From Corbicula japonica (lineage: Eukaryota > Mollusca > Bivalvia > Venerida > Cyrenidae), in NCBI GenBank assembly GCA_038501625.1, contig JAZAYU010000001.1, forward strand, positions 5,783,457-5,847,456: a stretch of DNA of 64,000 nucleotides. Reading direction: 5' to 3'. Positions within the stretch are counted from its first letter, which is position 1; each line of letters starts with the position of its first letter. The translations under genes and the position numbers were made by a program. A model generated the notes under the pieces. The model had not been told where the DNA came from and did not search any database. It saw nothing but the letters and a program-made list of their open reading frames with translations. Below are positions 59,461-64,000 of this stretch, piece after piece.

Positions 59461-60049
59461 ACATGGGTTTTGAAATGCTATATTGACAACTGCTGTACAT
59501 GGATTTCCAGAGTTGTTTAAATAAAAATGCAAATCATTTAGTATGCAAACTCAAATTTCAATCAAACAATATGCATATTGAATACCACGAGCGTAGCCAA
59601 GACTGAAATATTTTGTCTTACTTGTTCGGCTTTTTAAGTTCCATTTTCATAAATTTCAGATGATTGAGTTAAAACACTTTCTTTAACACACTATAAATGT
59701 GTTTGTTAAATATATCAGTATAAAATGCAAGGTTTGAGTATATTTGACATAATGACGACGTGGCATAGTTTTTATCTATTGAGTGTATTGTAAATGGTAA
59801 AGTATCCTCGCTGTCAGCTGCATCCTAACTGCTTAGGCGTGCAGTAAAATACTATGTACTTTATAGAATGCTTAACATTCCTTGGGATTCTTTTTGCGGC
59901 CTCTCATCAGGTTTGATCGGCACAGACATATCGCGTATCATAATGAAATCAAGAATGCTTGTTTAGGTGGTTTCAAAAGGGTATATTGTGTCACCCTTTC
60001 GAAACAAAAGAGATACATAGTTAAATACTTTGTCCGTCCATCCGTCAAT

Positions 60050-60500
60050 CAAGTCCGTCCGATACGAAATATGCGGCGCTTGGCGGCGAGTTAAGTAATG
60101 TGCGTTTCCATTACTGCCCATGAAAAGGCTCAATCAAACCGAGCATGAAATATTTTTATTTTTATCCTGTTCGTTTGCTTTCAAAGTTTCCTTTTTCCTA
60201 ATTTTATATCACAGTTGAATTGTTTGTGCCGTATGGTGGCTTTAAAATAGTCTAGTCGTACATTCAATTAGTTCTGTCTTCAATTTTTGCAATCAAGGGC
60301 CGTTGAGCCCAATAGTACGTATAACTGTGTAAAAATGGAGCTGCGCTGTAAACCCTGGGCTAGGCGGCGTGGACAGTAATAGGCATTTCCATTACTTCAC
60401 ATGAACAGACTCAAGTTGATTACGCAATATTGCGATTATTTGTCTTGTTCTGTGGATTTCAAATTTCTTTTTATATTTATTTGCATCGTTGAATTTCACT
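60050..60500 (+). repeat. Two tandem family B copies
   Basis: The first (60050-60240) has GGCTCAATCAAACCGAGCAT; the second (60345-60500) has AGGCATTTCCATTACTTCAC and a diverged CAAGTTGATTACGCAATATT. Same orientation, about 300 bp apart. Confidence 0.65.
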
Positions 60501-60784
60501 TCAAAATGGAGTAAAGAAATCCTGACCGTTTCCTAAGTTAAACAGAAAATTTGCTATTCCAAATACAATAGCTCTTGTACGAAATTCGATTTTTAATTTT
60601 GACCTTCAAGTTTTCACCTGGTTTTATTATTTAATTAAATAACTATATATAAGTCGTTTCCTGATTTATCCTATGTTTCGGACAAATCTCTTATATGTAG
60701 CTAATTTTAAATCCTGCAAAAAAAAACAAAACAAATAAAATGTTTAATAGAAACACGGTCCTTTCAAAATCAATTCGCAGATAG

Positions 60785-61221
60785 GCGCGCAAGCAAAAGA
60801 AAGCTGGATGTTTGTTCGCTTTTCAAGAGCTTGCAACGATGTGAATGATTTCAATGAACGTAATCTTTGCATTACAGAAAAACTTTTAAAACAAGGTTAT
60901 CGGTATCACAAATTAAGGAAAACCTTTTGCAAGTTTTATCGCCGATATCCAGATCTAATTCATAAATACAGCTGCAGTTTAAAATCACTATTGCAACAAG
61001 GAATTTCACAGCCAGTTTTTTATGGAGATTTAATTTATAAACTTAAGAAGATAAAAGGCGATGTTAATTTCTCCCGGTTATTCGTAAAAACCATCTGTAA
61101 ATTTAAAAAGAAAGGTTACCAACATGATATTTTACAGCGCTCTGCAGGCCTGGTGATTAACCCATCTACAGTTGATCATTATGCTTACCTCTTTGGTTGC
61201 ACGACGGTGGCAGGGGTGTAA
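60785..61221 (+). pseudogene. C-terminal fragment of a retroelement reverse transcriptase protein
   Basis: A frame of about 137 residues begins FVRFSRACNDVNDFNERN, continues KLLKQGYRYHKLRKTFCKFY, PDLIHKYSCSLKSLLQQG, PVFYGDLIYKLKKI and ends NPSTVDHYAYLFGCTTVAGV. I recognise this as the tail downstream of the RT core in a retroelement protein family found in many copies in bivalves and corals. The RT catalytic motifs (YxDD) are absent; the element is 5'-truncated. Exact retroelement class is not certain. Confidence 0.7.
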
Positions 61222-61484
61222 GAGTTTATGAAAGTTTATGGGGAAATCTTTTCTTAAAAGAACCTAAAAGCTCGATTTGTTTCTTTTATCCCTGTCATCG
61301 TGTTCTTGCTGATTTTACTCCAGGTGCTCTGGTCTCGGAAAGATCATTGAGTACCCGCCCTTTGGCTTTGCAATGTTATTAAATTTTTATGTTTATATGT
61401 TTGTATGCTTTTGCATGCAACATTGTTGAGCTGATGGGTGGGTTGGAGTTATTTCACCAAGACAATTTGTACTTGTTTTGTGAT

Positions 61485-61745
61485 ACGAGAACCTGTTGGG
61501 GCAAGTGTGAGGTTGGTGCACCCTAGAACCTGGTTTAAACCCCCAGTGGCAATTTGATTTGCCACTGACCGTTCCAAGGCGGTAACCCCTCGGGTTCTCA
61601 TTTTTGTTTTTTGTTAGTGGCGTCCTTTTTGAAACTGATTATTTTATTAACCATGCTCTCTCCCCCTCTCTTCTTCTTGACTGTGTGGGGAGGCTGTTTT
61701 TTTCTGAATGTGGCAATTCCTGATATGCATATTTCACCTTTTTAT
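61485..61745 (+). repeat. Dispersed repeat family A, best copy
   Basis: About 260 bp: GAGAACCTGTTGGGGCAAGT, CCTGGTTTAAACCCCCAGTG, CCGTTCCAAGGCGGTAACCC, CTTCTTCTTGACTGTGTGGG, ending GATATGCATATTTCACC. No ORF; type unknown, possibly part of a longer non-autonomous element with family B. Confidence 0.85.
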
Positions 61746-62483
61746 TGGTAAGTTAACTTGAAGGAAAACAATTTGGTGACAAAAGATCAACAGATTTTTA
61801 ATTGGTGAGGTTTAATGGATTACAATGTATTCTTTGTTTTTGGCTTAACATGACCGTGCACATAAAACAAGGAAAAAGGGGTAATGACTAAGGGTCATTT
61901 TTGGCCCCACTTCAAAATTGTTGAATTTATACATAAATAGAAAGATACAAACAAGTGATATCATAAAAGCAACATTTTTATTGAATTCTTTTATTAACTG
62001 TTACCATGGAAACCATATAGAATAAAAACCTTTTTTTTCCTGAGAGCAACTTTTGTGTGCGTTTCGAACATCTTATGCATTACTTCATATGTAATAATTA
62101 AACGCTAGGATATGAGAAAAACTGTTTATTTAACAGTTGCTATAGAAACCGATCACACATAGCAATATTATAACGAATTTAATTACTTTTAACATCTTGA
62201 ATTCACCTTATTTTTCAATTTTTTCTGTTGAAAGTTTTTCATATAACCGGTCAATATCAGGACAACTTAACTAGAATATAAATAAGTTACACCATGAAAA
62301 ATAATTTGTATTATCCTTTGTCATGATACGTTGCCATAGAAACCATAGAATAAAATCTTAACTTATAAATTAGGAGACAATGTTCAATACACTGCAAAAT
62401 TCAAGTGATATTTCTTATTGAAACCTGCTGTCATTTTACCTCTAAATTTCCTTTGGTTAAAATCACGGCTCAAATTTTAAATA

Positions 62484-62556
62484 CTGGTCGCCATTACAGC
62501 CAATCAGATGCTTGAGATTTGAGACTGGTTTTCATTCTCAGCTTTATAACCTTGGA
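62484..62556. repeat. Foldback MITE family C, half copy
   Basis: Only one arm remains, from CTGGTCGCCATTACAGCC through TTTATAACCTTGG. The other arm is missing, so it cannot fold back. Confidence 0.8.
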
Positions 62557-62608
62557 ACCTGGTCAATTTATCTGTCTGCACAAGGTTGTGCTTCTGTTTA
62601 CACTTATT

Positions 62609-62770
62609 ATAAATAGAGGATACAACATGAGTGATCATTTTATACTGAAATTATTAAAATCGTCATCTAAATCGATATAAAACGAGGCTTTTGCCGAGTT
62701 TTATATCGATTTAGATGACGAGTTTAATAATTTCAGTATAAAATGAACACGAATGATGTATTCTATTTAT
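62609..62770. repeat. Foldback repeat
   Basis: A 162-bp palindrome: ATAAATAGAGGATACA, TTTATACTGAAATTATTAAA, ATCTAAATCGATATAAAACG, loop AGGCTTTTGC, then the mirrored arms to GTATTCTATTTAT. Among the longest near-perfect hairpins in the window. Confidence 0.9.
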
Positions 62771-63472
62771 CACATACCCTGAAAAAACAAGCAAAATCCA
62801 TGAATTGTCCCTTTCTATCGCCTACTAGTGCGAAATTAAAAGGTGTGAAATTCGGTCGTATCGGATGTTACATATTAAGCTAGTCCCCTAAAAATGTATC
62901 CTACCGTGTTCCCATTTGCCAAAATAAGTAAAAATAAATAAATAATATTAACTGCGCTAGAGTCTAGAAAACAGATTCTACCAGTTATAGGCTTCTGAAG
63001 TTGTGTTTAATTAAATAAATCGATTTTCTGTATGACGTCATTTGTGTAAACTTTCATAGCGGCATTTGACAACATTGAAATTTGCTGGATATAAACTCAT
63101 AATTTGGATTGAAAAATTGTTTCTAGTGTTTTTATTTTGTTTCGGGGATGTTGTAAGATCCTACCGACGATGTTCTGAAAACGATGTCAGCATCTGGGTC
63201 ATTTTGTTTTCGATTTAAACGAAATGAAAATGGCTTTGTTGCTGTTGTTGAATTTCATCATAGACTTTCGGCGTATTGCTATCTTACGGAGTAAACAAGA
63301 CGGAAAATATATGTCAAAAAGTTATATTTTCCGTGGATATTGTCAATATAAGGGATGCTTATGTTCCTTATAGAAGTTGATTGCTTGCCTGAAGTGGTCA
63401 GGTGGCAGAAGTAAGTCATTTCCATAAATTTGTTTTGATCGCTGATAACGGGGATGAATAGTGATTCGGCTA

Positions 63473-63496
63473 CGATATATAACTAGTTATATATCG
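63473..63496. repeat. 24-bp perfect palindrome
   Basis: CGATATATAACT is followed at once by AGTTATATATCG. An imperfect inverted pair GGGTGTTATTAC/GTGATAATGCCC flanks 63507-63551, so it may belong to a further foldback element. Confidence 0.7.
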
Positions 63497-64000
63497 AAAA
63501 TATATAACGGGTGTTATTACACTACCACACCGGAAGGTATGTGATAATGCCCAATACACATTGTAGCCTGTTGGGTAGTATTTTTATTTTAGCGGTGCTA
63601 GAATCAAATGGATATGATGATAGCTAGCTCCTTCAAGCAAATTTTGTATTTTTGATATCAAAATAGACCGCTTTTAAATTCATATCCGATTCGGTCTCTC
63701 GTCTGCTTGATGACGTCAGTTGAAGAAATATGTAAAAACTTCAATAAATGTAGACTGTTATGTTTACACAGTCTGAAAAAATCCAGACTGTTTTATAGAT
63801 GCATTAAAACGCTTCTCTGACTGAATAATAACGGTGTAACCCTGCAGAGACGCGCACGCTGATCTTTGGCTAAGCTGGTCGCAAAGGCCGTGAGTCCCAT
63901 TTTGTCATCTTGGGTCGCATTTGTGTGCAAATATACAGCTACTCGCAATCGCAACTTCTCCTTTAATCTGCGAGTCTCTATGCCGGTTGATTCAGCGCAT

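Larger units (their letters stand above)
59461..64000. other. Repeat-rich region after the C1q gene
   Basis: Apart from the repeats and RT fragment listed separately, no gene is seen. 61746-62483 and 62771-63472 are A+T-rich and empty; 63552-64000 is more mixed in composition but has no recognised ORF. Confidence 0.5.

Overview
This is an A+T-rich, repeat-dense window of animal nuclear DNA, most likely from a bivalve mollusc. The evidence is threefold: split genes with GT..AG introns, protein types that are greatly expanded in bivalves (secreted C1q-domain and multi-vWA proteins), and a repeat landscape typical of bivalves (Helitron-like 'pearl' element with a tandem core, foldback MITEs, tRNA-derived SINEs). 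Species assignment is an inference. There is no bacterial, organellar or CRISPR content.

Two host genes are well supported. (1) A minus-strand gene for a secreted or extracellular protein with three von Willebrand factor A (vWA) domains. I traced nine coding exons from 46035 down to the stop codon at 23597. Every splice junction keeps the reading frame, giving about 592 residues: vWA1, vWA2, a Thr/Pro-rich linker, vWA3. All three domains keep the metal-ion (MIDAS) residues. The 5' end is not proven; a possible start exon lies at 52970-53009. A 13.4-kb intron (31161-44594) carries most of the striking repeats. (2) A plus-strand three-exon gene (56963-59381) for a 252-residue secreted coiled-coil plus C1q-domain protein, with a TATA-like box and a polyadenylation signal.

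Layout: 1-8.9 kb is gene-free and holds diverged repeats, a 22-bp-TIR element and a compound trinucleotide tract. 8.96-15.56 kb looks like one large DNA transposon: imperfect ~165-bp inverted repeats flank decayed ORFs of a multi-copy transposase-like protein ending in a CXC-type cysteine cluster. 15.7-22.9 kb holds SINEs, MITEs and foldback repeats. 23.5-46.0 kb is the vWA gene; its introns hold a 145-bp tandem array in a Helitron-like element, each unit with nuclear-receptor-type half-sites, and an unusual array of 17-bp palindromes. 46-56.9 kb is mostly repeats, including a mariner remnant with an HTH-region fragment. 56.9-59.5 kb is the C1q gene. 60-64 kb holds a reverse-transcriptase tail fragment and more foldback repeats.

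The two genes are head to head (minus then plus) and both encode putative extracellular recognition or matrix proteins; no functional link can be shown from sequence. All coordinates were read by eye; repeat boundaries are approximate unless a TIR or splice site is stated.
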